Below, in pieces: positions 30,161 through 41,025 of a DNA stretch of 64,000 nt. The notes under the pieces were generated by a model that was not told the DNA's origin, made no database searches, and saw only the letters and a program-made list of their open reading frames with translations. Both the position numbers and the translations under genes were made by a program. Positions within the stretch are counted from its first letter, which is position 1. Every line of letters begins with the position of its first letter. Source of the DNA: Thecamonas trahens ATCC 50062 (taxonomy: Eukaryota; Apusozoa; Apusomonadida; Apusomonadidae); NCBI RefSeq assembly GCF_000142905.1, contig NW_013657667.1, positions 266,670 through 330,669 on the forward strand, in the 5' to 3' direction.

Positions 30161-30495
30161 GCGATACACACCAGCTGCATGCAGCTAACTGCCTCCCTCT
30201 CTCTTTCTCTCTCTCTCACTTCCCCCCCCCCCCCCCCCTTCCCTGGCTCAAGACTCGCCGGTTACTTCCTCCTCTTCTCTGGTCAACGGTAGATAGCTAC
30301 GCCTGGCACTCCTGGCTCCGATGCGTTATCATCATCAACATGTTAGAAAAAAGGGCCGAGCATGCGCCACCAACAAGAGTTCTCGTACGTTTTCCTTCGT
30401 CCCCCCCCCCCCCCCCCCCGTCCCTTCAACACACACATGCACGCTCCCCCACCACTCCTCCCCCCCCCCTCCCACCTCACTCTCACTTCTTCCCC
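30161..30495. other. Intergenic region, 335 bp, with two poly-C tracts
   Basis: Lies between the coiled-coil gene and the copper monooxygenase gene, both on the plus strand. It contains pure C runs at about 30221-30238 and 30402-30419 and CT-rich sequence up to the next ATG. No gene is visible. Confidence 0.5.
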
Positions 30496-32322
30496 ATGTC
30501 CATGTCATCTACCCTTGCCCTCACTCCCGCCGTGGCCGTCGTCTTTGTCCTCGCCCTTGCTGCGCAGGCCACGGCAGCTTCCCTCGACCCAGCGTACTAC
30601 GACGGGACAGCAAGCTTTGCTTCAGGCGACTACGTGCTGTACTGGAAAGTGCACGCCACGTCGGTGGAGATTGCTCTGGATGCTGCGACGACCGGATGGG
30701 TTGGCTTTGGTCTCTCGGAGCCGACGTCGGGCTCCATGCCGGGCTCAGACATGGTGGTGGCGTCGGTCGACGGCTCGTCGGGGGTCGTCACAGTTCGCGA
30801 CATGCACGCGCTGGGCTTCTCTACGCCGACCGAGGACGCCGCGTGCTCCGACTGGGTCATTGTCAACGGCTACGAGGCAGGTGGGCGGACGGTAGTTGAG
30901 CTTGTCCGCGCCAAGGAGACCGGCTCGCCGCAGGATCGTCCCTTTGTCGAGGGCAACATGCATGTGGTGTGGGCGTTTGGGAGCTCAGACACGCTGACGT
31001 ACCACGGTGCCAACCGCGCCACGAACCAGGTCACCTTTTGGGGTGAGAGCTACGTCCGTCCGGTCGGTCTCACCACCCTTGAGCTCCGCCACGCTGATTT
31101 TCCGGTTCCGTCCATCAAAACCCACTACGAGGAGACGCTCTTTGCGCTCCCCAACGATCGGCCGTATCATCTTGTCGAAATCGAGCCTGTCATTGTCCAG
31201 CCCAAGTACGTCCATCACATGGTGTTCTACTTTTGCACCGGGCCCACGCTCGGTGAGTGCTGGGACCTTGTGGGCGCCTGGGCCGTCGGCGGGCCGTCGA
31301 CTGTCACTCCCGAAGTCGCGGGCTTCCGCTTCGGTGCAGGCACCACCATCACCCACCTCCGCATCCAGTTCCACTATGACAACCCGACCAACACTCCGGG
31401 TGTGACTGACTCGTCCGGCGTCCGCATCCACTACACTGACATCCTTCGCGAGCACGACGCCGGCGTCCTCTGGATCGGCGATCCGGCCGTCCGGCTCCCG
31501 GCCATCCCGGCCGGCGAGGCCGCCTTTCACTACGAGACAACGTGCCCATCGGAGTGCACATCTCGCTGGACGCAGCCTCTCAACGTCTTCACCGTCTTCC
31601 TCCACATGCACTCGGTCGGCAAGACCATTTGGACAACTGTCCATCGCGCCGGCGAGCGCGTGCCCGAGGCCGAGGATCGCATTGAGTTCTGGGACTTCAA
31701 CCACCAGCAACTGACCACCGTCAACTACACTCTCCAACCTGGTGACGAGATCAACGTCCACGGCGTGTTTGACACCACCGGCAAGTCGGCTCCCGTGGTC
31801 TTTGGCACCGCCTCCGACGAGGAGATGCTCATGAGCTTCCTCTCTTACTATCCTGCCCAGACCGGCATTTGGCAGTGTGGCTACTTTCCCAGCGCCTCGG
31901 ACCCGAACAACACCGACTGGACGCTCTGCCAGTCCGACGTTCTCGACATCCGCCAGCCCAAGGTCGCCGACCCGCCCGGCGGCGAGATCATCACCTTTGG
32001 CGCCACGCCCGGCACCTGCGCTCCGCTCGCCACCATTCCGCCATCCCGCCCGCAAACAACCTCGTCGCCGGCAGCCTCCCCTCCACCGCCGCCGTCTACC
32101 TCGACCCCGACCTCGACTGCCGCCGCCACCCAAGGCTCGTCCTCACCATCGGGATTCTCGTCGTCGACCGGCATGCTGATCGCCGCCGGTGTCGGCGGCT
32201 TTGTCATCATTCTCTTCCTTGTCGGCGGCGTTGCCGCCTTTCTGAAGTTCCGGTCCTCGTCCTCCTCGACTGCCGGCACAAACGCAGACGCTAAGAACGC
32301 CGTCGCTCTCGAAGCCATTTGA
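30496..32322 (+). CDS. DOMON / copper type II monooxygenase, DBH/MOXD1-like, type I membrane protein
   Basis: 608 residues from the ATG at 30496. A signal peptide (about 1-28, VAVVFVLALAAQATA) is followed by a DOMON domain (about 35-175; YVLYWKVH, WVGFGLSEP) and the two halves of a copper type II ascorbate-dependent monooxygenase. All six copper ligands of the family can be placed: the adjacent His pair in KYVHHMVFYF (about 240), His in LRIQFHYDNP (about 291), the HxH of TVFLHMHSVGKTIW (about 370) and the Met of SDEEMLMSFLSYYP (about 443). A Ser/Thr/Pro stalk leads to a membrane helix (about 559-585) and a short tail. The family hydroxylates catechol-type or peptide substrates in secretory compartments; the substrate here is unknown. 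Confidence 0.93.
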   Translation: MSMSSTLALTPAVAVVFVLALAAQATAASLDPAYYDGTASFASGDYVLYWKVHATSVEIALDAATTGWVGFGLSEPTSGSMPGSDMVVASVDGSSGVVTVRDMHALGFSTPTEDAACSDWVIVNGYEAGGRTVVELVRAKETGSPQDRPFVEGNMHVVWAFGSSDTLTYHGANRATNQVTFWGESYVRPVGLTTLELRHADFPVPSIKTHYEETLFALPNDRPYHLVEIEPVIVQPKYVHHMVFYFCTGPTLGECWDLVGAWAVGGPSTVTPEVAGFRFGAGTTITHLRIQFHYDNPTNTPGVTDSSGVRIHYTDILREHDAGVLWIGDPAVRLPAIPAGEAAFHYETTCPSECTSRWTQPLNVFTVFLHMHSVGKTIWTTVHRAGERVPEAEDRIEFWDFNHQQLTTVNYTLQPGDEINVHGVFDTTGKSAPVVFGTASDEEMLMSFLSYYPAQTGIWQCGYFPSASDPNNTDWTLCQSDVLDIRQPKVADPPGGEIITFGATPGTCAPLATIPPSRPQTTSSPAASPPPPPSTSTPTSTAAATQGSSSPSGFSSSTGMLIAAGVGGFVIILFLVGGVAAFLKFRSSSSSTAGTNADAKNAVALEAI

Positions 32323-32501
32323 TCAAATTCTACCTCTGAGAAATAAATTCTCCACCGCACGCGCAGCACCGGCTGAACGACAACTCGGTGGCGCCAGGCC
32401 TCTTCCTCCCCGTTTCAACCACTCTTCGCGCGCCCCCCCCCCTCCCCTCCCACCTCTCTTCCACCAAGGCACCTCTTCTCCCTTGCCAAACACTTGAGAG
32501 G

Positions 32502-35500
32502 ATGCCTGGCCACCTTTGGGTTCTGCTGCTTGCTGCGGCTGTTGCTTGCGCGACGCTTGCCTCTGCTGCAAGCTACAGACCACCAACACCGGGTACCGAG
32601 GCAGTGAGGCCAACCACGTTCAACGTGACCTTCACCTTGCCACCTGCTGTAGAGGACGTAGTCTTTATCTCGGTCAACGTGAGCAAGTTTGTCGCTCCTG
32701 GAGTCTTTGCCAACTTCCCTTCCAAGCTCCTTGCCGTTGCCGAGCTTGGACAGCCCGAGTCGCCGGTGTGGACAGTGTACGAGTCGGTCGACGCTTCAGC
32801 TGACTACGTTGTCGTCCTGGTTGCCGTCTTTGCCGATGGCTCGACTTCAGAGCCCTCGGAGGTCTCTTTTTACGAGTCGCCGGCTCCAGAGGCCCCCGAC
32901 TCGCCCACCGGCCTTGCCTCTTCGGCGGTCGCTCCCGACTCGGCCGAGCTATCCTGGGACGCGCCGTACGACGGCGGCGCAGCCATCACCGACTACAACA
33001 TTGTCCTCACCGCACTCGATCCGCCCGACGCACCATCTCCAGCTCTCTTCTCGACTACCGGCGCCACAACGACGCTGGTCTCGTCGCTCTCGTCGTACAC
33101 ACAGTACGAAGCAACTGTGACCGCCACCTCGTCTGCTGGCACCTCGCCGCCGTCGCCGCCGCTGGTCTTTCGCACTCGCCCAGCTGCTGCTGACCCTGTC
33201 GTGGATGCCTACGTCACCGCCACGTCCCACTACACTGCAAGCCTCGAAGTAGCCATCCCGCGTTCGTACGGCACACCTGTCGTGGCACTTCTCTTCTCCG
33301 CTGAGCCCGGCGCCCATCACCAGTGGCTTAACTTTACCGAGTCACTCCCGCAGGGCGACGTTGTTGCTGCCACGCTCATCGGGCTTGAGCCCTCGACCAA
33401 CTACGCCATCCAGATCCAGGCGCTCGCCGAAGGTGCGGAGCTCTCGACACCGGCGCCGCCACCGGCGCTCACTGCGCGGACTGCGGACCCCGCAGCTCCC
33501 GACAGCGTTGGGTGCCTCGTTGATCTGAGCGTCATCAATGCAACTGCTGTTGCGCTCACCTGGACTGCACCTTATGACTCGGGTGCGGCCATCACCAGCT
33601 ATGAAGTCTCGGCCGTGCCAACCGTCGCGACTTCGGCCGGTAAGCCGACGTCCACGATCACGGTTGCGGTTCCTGGCGCCACCAACTCGGAAGTGGTTGG
33701 AAGTCTTCTCCCGGCCACGCCGTATGAGCTATATGTGGTGGCAATCAACCCCCAGGGCACATCGCCACCTCCGCCATGCCTCAACGCCACCACGACCCTG
33801 GCTGGTCCGCCCGACCCCGTTGCCTGCGGTTCGATCGTAGTGACGCCAGTTTCGGACACCCAGCTCGACGTTGCCTGGGTCGCACCGTCCGATGCCGGCT
33901 CGACCATCACCAACTACACCGTTGTCTACACCCATCTCGACAGCGGCGGCACGCCTGATGGCGAGTCGATGAACGTGGTGGTCTCTGCGTCGCCGGCTGC
34001 CCTCGCTGGGCTCGGACGGTACACCGACGTCGGAGTTACGGTGACCGCCACCAACTCAGTGGGCAGCTCGCCGCCCTCGTGTCAAGTTGTCGCCACGACG
34101 CTGCCAGGATTCCCGGAGCCCACCGTGGGCGTTGCTGCTGTCGACGTCACCCGGTCATCTGCTCGCATCACTTGGTCGCCGATCGACGACAATGGCATGC
34201 CGCTGCTCAACACCACTATCTACGTCTTTGAGATGCAGGCGTTTAGCGCCGCGGCACCGCCGATCGAGCCGCACCTTACGCAGCCTGGCGGCGGGTCGCA
34301 GGCCCACGAGGCGCTGGAGAGCCTTGCTGCCGAAGTCTACATCGGCTCTGTGGCTGGCAACGGCATGGAGTTGGCGCTGCCTGCCTCTACACTCGAGCAC
34401 AACACCCAGTACGGTGTGATAGTGCTCGGCGCCAACGCGGCCGGGCAGGCCTCGTTTGTCATCCCGCCGTTTGCCTTTCTCTCCGGGCCGGCCGAGCCCG
34501 AGAAACCGGATCGGGAGACTTTTGTGGCGACTGCGGTCAACCCACGGACGTTGTCGCTGTTGTGGGATGCTCCGAATGACTCGGGCTCACCCATCGTTCA
34601 GTACGATGTCTTCCTCACCCGCATCTCGGACTCGTTCGTCATTTCGGGCTCGTTCAACACGACGTCTGGGGTGGTGACTGGTCTCGAGGCCTCGACGGAG
34701 TATTTGGTGCAGGTCTTGGCAATCAACGCGGTTGGTTCGTCCGATCTATCGCACCCGCTGTACTGGCTGTCGCCCGAGGCGGTTGCGCCGTCCGCGGTTG
34801 ACCCGACCTCGTTTTTCTCACTCTCGTCCACCCGCTCATCGATCCATATCGGGTGGGCCGAGCCGTTTGACGGCGGCAGCCCAGTGAGCGACTACGTTGT
34901 CCTCGCGTACGACACGGTGACCGGAGCCAAGGTATACGACATGGCCGGTGACGCCTCGCTCTCGCGCAACATCACCGGGCTCTACGTCCACCGCGACTAT
35001 GCTTTCATCGTTGCTGCTGTCAACAGCGTCGGCATTGGCGCCGCACCAGTCTATCCGCCCGACTCTACCGGGATGGCCATGACGGCGACCGGGCCACCGG
35101 ATCCGGTTACGAGTATCCAGCTGTACGCTTATCCGGCGGCGACGAGCCTCGAGACCTCGTCGCTGCTGCTGCTCGAGTGGCAGGGCCCCGACGACAACGG
35201 TTTTGACTTTACCACTGTTGAAGTCATGGTCTACGCTATGCCCGACGAGTCGCCTGTCGCCGGCTACCCGCAGCAGGCCAACGTGACCGCGAGTGGAGGT
35301 TCGGAAGCGCCGGTTGAGCTCGACGGCCTCATGCCCGACTCCGAGTACGGCGTGCGCCTTGTCATTTACAACAAAGTCGGCGCCAGTCCGCCGTCAGACC
35401 TCGTTGTGAGCCGGACTGGACCGGGCGTGCCAAATCCACCGGACATGGTCAACGCGACCGCCGACGGCCCGCGCGGAATCCACATCTCGTGGTCGCCGCC

Positions 35501-38500
35501 GTTGTACACCGGCGGGGCGCCCATCGAGTTCTACACGGTTCACATCACCGGGACCGGAAACCATGACGACACCTTTACCATTGCCGGTGAAGTGACCACG
35601 CTGGATGTCTCCAGCCTCTGCATGGCCGGCGACTACGAAGTCGAAGTCATTGCGGCCAACGCGGTGGCTAACTCGGCACCGTCGCCTGCTGTGGCAGTGA
35701 GCACACCCGGCGAGCCACCGTCGGTCGTGGCGACACTGTTGGTCACTGCGACAACACTCGACTCGGTGACCCTGCTATGGAACACGCCGCCGGGCGTGTG
35801 CAGCATGCCGGGTGTCTTTTCGCTCTTCCTCTCGGCTAACATGTCGGATCCGTCGCCGCCGTCCACTTTTGTGGCCAACATCTCCATTCCGACCACGTCG
35901 ACGACGGTGGGCGATCTCGAGCCTGCTGCGTCGTACAAGTTTGCCATCCAGGTTGTCACTGACTATGGTGTTTCTCCTCTCTCCGCAGCCACTTCAGTGA
36001 CGACCGGCTCGTTGCCGCCGGATGCCCCGACTATTGTGGTGGCGATGCCAGAGCCGGCAGCGTACGCCGTGTCTGGACCTTATCTGCCGGTCACCACGAG
36101 TGTGGTGGTCAACATCACACTTCCGCTCTCCGACAACGGCTCGCCGGTGGTCGAGCTTGGGGTTGTGATCAACGGCTCTGAGGTTGTGCGGGTGCCGACC
36201 TCGAGCGGGCCGGGTGACGTGGTCTCTGTTGTCGTCGACGAGCTTGAACCCCACCAGATTGTGGCGGTTGCCGCGTTTGCATCGTCGGTCCTTGGCGACT
36301 CGGCGCTCTCCCCCACCACAGTGGTCACGACGCTTCCAGGACCACCAGAGGCGCAGCCGGCGCCGCAAGCCATCACATCCGAGTCAACGTACACTTCGGT
36401 GACAGCGCACTGGGACGGCGTGGCAACCGGGTCGTCCCGAGGCCTGCCCATTGACCACGCCGTAGCTGTGGTTGCCAAGTCGTCGACCAACTTTTGGGCT
36501 TTTCCATTGTCACCTTGTCGCCCCCACTTCCACTCGGTCCTCAGCCCATCGTCATTAGTGGGCTCAGTCCCGGGCGTGACTATCTGGTTGGGTTTGCTCT
36601 TGGATGCCTTAAGCCAGATGGTCAGGGTGAGTACCTGTACTCCTCGCTGAGCCTTGCTGAGCTATCGCCGGTGGCGACGACGCCACCGACAGTGCCCGAC
36701 GTTGCCAGCTGCGCGACAAACGTCGAGGTCATTGCTGCGCCCGGCAACGTCTCAGCCAGGGCCGAGGTCTCGTTTGTGCAAGCTGCTGAGAATGGATCAC
36801 CCATTACTGTGGTCGAGATCGAGCTGACGCCTCTGAGTGGCTCGTTCGGCGATACCAAGCTGGTTGCGGCGGTGGGCATCGGGGCAGCCGATACCGCTGT
36901 GTCTGTCAATGACCTTGACGGCGCTACCGAGTACTCGTTGGCGCTGCGGTTTGGCAACGCCGAGGGCTTTGCGCCGTTTAACAACAGGTCGCTCTGTGCG
37001 ACAGTGTCGAGCCCTCCGCTTGCGCCGCGGGCGCCGCTCGCTCCGCTTGTCAGCGTTGTCTCGTCGCAGGTGGTAGCGGCACGAGCGCAGGCGCTCCCGT
37101 CGTCGCAGGGCTCGCCAATCACGTCGGTTGTGCTCGTGGCGACAGGAACAAGCGGCAAGGCGCTGGGAACGAGCGTTCAGGTCGAGGTTGACGCGGCTCA
37201 AGCTGTGGCTACCACCGAGCACCTCGGCCGGCTGTTTGGCGGCGAGGACTACGAGGTAACAGCCCAGGCGCGCAACGCATACGGGCTCTCGCTCTCATCG
37301 CCGGCCGAGGTGGTCTCTTTGCCGCCGGGCGAGCCATGGCCAATCGAGTGCACCGACGGCGTGGTGAGCGACGTGACGCCGAGCTCGTTCCGGGCAGCCT
37401 GGCCGCCCACCGCCCACAACGGCGGCTTTCCGCTCGGAGGATACGACGTCGAAATTGTGGCCATGGCGACCGGCACCATGGTGTTTTCGGGAACGCTGAC
37501 GGAACCGGTCTATCAGCTGAGCGGCCTCGATGCCGGAAGTCAATTCAACATTAGCGTGGTGCCGTGGAACAGCGCCGGGAGTGCAGCCGGTTGTGCAATG
37601 GAGGCGAAGACTCTTGCACTTCCGCCACTCCCGCCGACCTCGGTGACGACGACGGTGGCCGATCTGTCCGCTGGACGAGTGCTGGTCACTTGGGCTCCGG
37701 CTGTCGAGCGCGGTGCGCCTGTGGTCGAGTATCTTGTTCACGTGGAGCAAGGTGGCGTGATTGCGATCAACGAGACAGTGTCGGTTATGACCAACAGCGA
37801 GCCTGCGCTCAACATTACCGGATTGCAGCGCGGAGTGACGTACTCGCTGACGGTGTCTGCGGTGTCTGCGGCAGGTATCTCGTCGCCTTCGAACATATGG
37901 CTGTTTGGTGTCAGCCCGCTGGCGCCACAGCCGCTGGCATGCCCGTCTGTCACGCAAGTTGGTCCCAAAGCTGTGTTTGTAAGCTGGGCCGCAGCGGTGA
38001 CCAACGGCGCGCCTGTGCTCGTCTACCGAGTCGAGGCGCGAGTCGATGCCGAGGCGACGTTCATTGTGCGAGCGAGAGTCAGCACGCTCAATGCGACACT
38101 GACGGATCTTGTGCCAGGCACGGTTTACAGCTTGCGGATTGTGGCCGAGTCGTCTGTGGGGCCGTCGTCGCCGTCGCTCTGCAGTTCTGGCGCGGGTCTG
38201 GCACTGCCTGCGACTGCACCCGAGCCGACGTCTGATGTGGATCCGCCCGAGATCGACGGCACGACGGTGGTGCTGCGGTGGAGTCCGGCACGGTCCAACG
38301 GCGAGCCGGTTTTGGAGTACCTGGTGCAAGTGTCACGCAACCTGCAGTTTGATCCGTCGTTCAACGTGTCTGTGACCGAGTCGCGGCGGCGCGCTCCGGA
38401 TGCCCGAGTCGAGCTCACGACGCTGGCGGAGGAGACAACGTACCATGCTCGGATTGCGGCGATCAACTCGCTGGGCATGTCGCCGTTCTCGGATGTCATC

Positions 38501-40551
38501 ACGTTTACAACGAACAAGCGGTCATCAACGTCATCTGCACAAAGCCCCAATAGCGAGTCGGGAACAACGTTCCTGGGTCTGGGCAGCACGCTGCTTTTCA
38601 CCGTTGTTCTCGTCATCGCGCTCCTTGTCATTCTGGTCCTCTGCTGCATTTGCTGCTGCAAGCGTAGCGGGGACGAGCAGGAAGGTGGGGCGTCCCAGTC
38701 GGGCATGGCAGCGCAAAGCGCTGCCGAGCGAGGCGAGGCTCGCGGCGTGGAGGACGACGATGATGATGACGACGACGACGAGGACGACGAGGCGTTGCGA
38801 AAGGCAATTCGCCAGGCCAAGAAGGCCAAGGACTCAAGTCGGCCCCCTGCGCGCGCTGCAGACGACGGGTTTGGTGACGCTGTGGGCGACATTGAGCTCA
38901 CTGGGATGGATGCCGGCGAGAGTGCTGGGCCGAGCGGACGCAGGTCTGCAGGTGGGCGCGGATCACGGCGCCACGAGCCGCGCGCGCCAGCTGGTTTTGT
39001 CGAGAATGATGATGACGACGACGACTCAGCGATTGAGTTTTCAGAAGATGAGGCCCGGTCCGACGATGGCGGTGCGCTTGGTCCGGTGAGTAGTGGCGCA
39101 GCAGTTGCAGGCGCGCCGACCTCGGGCGCGTTTGCCTCGTTTGACGCTGTGTTTGGCGCTCCGGCCGGAGCGGCGGATCCGTTCTCCAGCCACGCGTTTG
39201 AAGCAGCGTTTGGCAACAGGGCGGGAGACGGTGACGACTCGTCAGTGCTGGACCAGTCGATGGCGCGCGAGTCGATGGGCAACGTGAGTGCGATGTCTCC
39301 TGGCAGCGGTGATCCGTGGGCGGCGGGAGTGCCAGTTTCGAATCCTGCATCTGGAGCGACGTCTCCGGTGTTTGATGCGGCGTTCCCTGCGATGAGTGGC
39401 GGGAGCGGGCTGGAGCCGCCGCAGCGCGGCGACGACGACGCGTCGTCGGTGTTCACAGTCCCGCTGGGCGCTGGGTCGATGGTGGGCGGCGACGATGGGT
39501 CCGAGTCGATGGCGTCGTCAGGCGACGGTGGCCTCTTTTCCAAGGCCTTTTCGTCAGGTCCGGCGACGCGAGTGGAAGACGAGAGCTTCAATCCGTTTGA
39601 CGGCGCGGCCGACGACGAGACTAGCGCGCTGGCTGGTTTTGGCTCGCCGGGCCTGGAGCTAACATCGATTGCGCCGGCGGTTTCGCCGCGGTGGGATTCG
39701 GCGCATGCCGAGCCTGTGGTCGTCCTTCCGATGGTCCGCGAGCAGGGGACTGCGGTGTACACCGAGGGCACGCTAACACAGTACTCGCTCGGCGCCGAGG
39801 TGGCGTACGGTGTGCCCGACGCATCAGTCGAGGTTGCAAGCGGCGCGAGCTTCGCAGTCGTCCTTGGCAGCACGGCCCGGCATGAGCTGTTGCGGGTCGA
39901 CGGCGCCGAGTTGGATGAGCTTGCGCAGGTCGGCACCGGACTTCCGTCTGGCAACGCTAGGGGCATCCACCGCTTCGGAGACGGGGCATGGCAGGTCGAC
40001 GTGGCGCTGGCGGTGCCGCGGTCCGGCGGGCGGCCGATCTTCCGGCTTGGCACGTTCTCGCCGGACGCCTCTTTCGCACGCGTTCCTCTCAAGGCCGGGC
40101 TCAAGTACAAGCTCAAGCAGGACAGCGACGGCGGCGCGGTGCTGATGGCCGAGGTCTCTGTGGCGGTCGAGTCGTTCGCACCGACACAGGCGACCCTTGA
40201 TCTGGTCATCTCAGGCGCGCGTCTCACGCCGGAACGTGTGGCCTCGCTCAAGTGCAAGCCGCCCGGCAACCTGACCCCGCTTGGCGAGGTCACCATTGCG
40301 CTCCCAGTCGAAAGCGGGAGCAAGCAAAGGTGCTTGTGCGCGCCAAGCTTGCCGAAGGTCAGGGCTTCTCGGGCATCGAAGATCTCAAACTCCGGGCCAC
40401 GCTCAAGGGCTCGGGCGCCTCGCTGCTCGACCTCGGCGGCCCACACGGCGTCGGTGCCCTCATCTCGGCCCAGCCGGGCGTGACGGTCTCGGACTCGGAG
40501 GCCTTCCGGGCTCTTACCTTTGAGGCCAGTGTCGACGGTCGGCTTTTGTAG
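32502..40551 (+). CDS. Giant fibronectin type III receptor with endocytic-motif tail, two frame breaks
   Basis: About 2683 residues. A signal peptide (MPGHLWVLLLAAAVACATLA) is followed by about 18 fibronectin type III domains (each with PPDPV...LSW.AP.DGG.PI..Y). A single membrane helix at about 38575-38660 (LLFTVVLVIALLVILVLCC) ends in a Cys-rich juxtamembrane CCICCCK. The roughly 630-residue cytoplasmic part has an Asp run, then DPF (AADPFSSHAF), DPW (GDPWAAG), NPF (SFNPFDG) and FDAVF/FDAAF motifs, then a folded beta-rich C-terminal domain. The frame slips at the T4 run 36492-36495 (inside an FN3 domain: SSTNF then GFSIVTLSPP) and at the A3 run 40326-40328 (ESGSKQ then KVLVRAKLAEG). Each needs one extra base. 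Likely an adhesion or sorting receptor; the ligand is unknown. Confidence 0.88.
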
Positions 40552-41025
40552 CCTCGAATTGTCGGTAAAGAAGCTTTTGAATGCACATGATGGCCTGGCT
40601 CCCGTCGTCCCCCGTCAACTCGGCGAGGCAGAGTCATCAGTTGCAGCACTACTCTCGCATTTCCCACCATGGGTATGTTTTGCCACCTTTCCGCTGGCCG
40701 CTCCCCCACCACCACCCCGCCACCCATTGTCGCCTCGCGTCCCCTCCCTCCCCCCCCTCCCCCCCCCTGCGCGCTCTCTTTCTTTATCCCCCTCTTCAGT
40801 CTGCTTACCCCACCGTAGCCCCATTCCTATGCCTACAGCCTAGCCTAGCTGATGCGCCTACTGCATTGCGCAACGCATGGGCGTTTGGGAACACTCTTAG
40901 CCATTCTCGGCTCCCCCCTCTCTCTCACACACACTCTCGCGCTCACACACTCCCCCCCCCCCCCCCCCCCTTCCCCATCCTCCTTCAATCCAACAGCTGC
41001 GTCTGCTGACGATTCGGACCACAAC
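40552..41025. other. Intergenic region, 474 bp
   Basis: Lies between the FN3 receptor and the annexin gene. It is CT-rich with a pure C run of about 19 at 40951-40969, shortly before the annexin ATG. Short open frames lack any family feature. No gene is visible. Confidence 0.5.

Noticed and set aside
38125-40446. A 773-residue minus-strand frame opposite the FN3 receptor tail
   Set aside because: Ser/Pro/Ala-rich shadow of the receptor reading frame, with no domains; the plus strand has FN3 domains, a TM helix and sorting motifs.
36494-40483. Treating the second part of the FN3 receptor as a separate gene
   Set aside because: The break falls inside one FN3 domain, a single base joins both halves, and only the first half has a signal peptide and only the second a TM helix.
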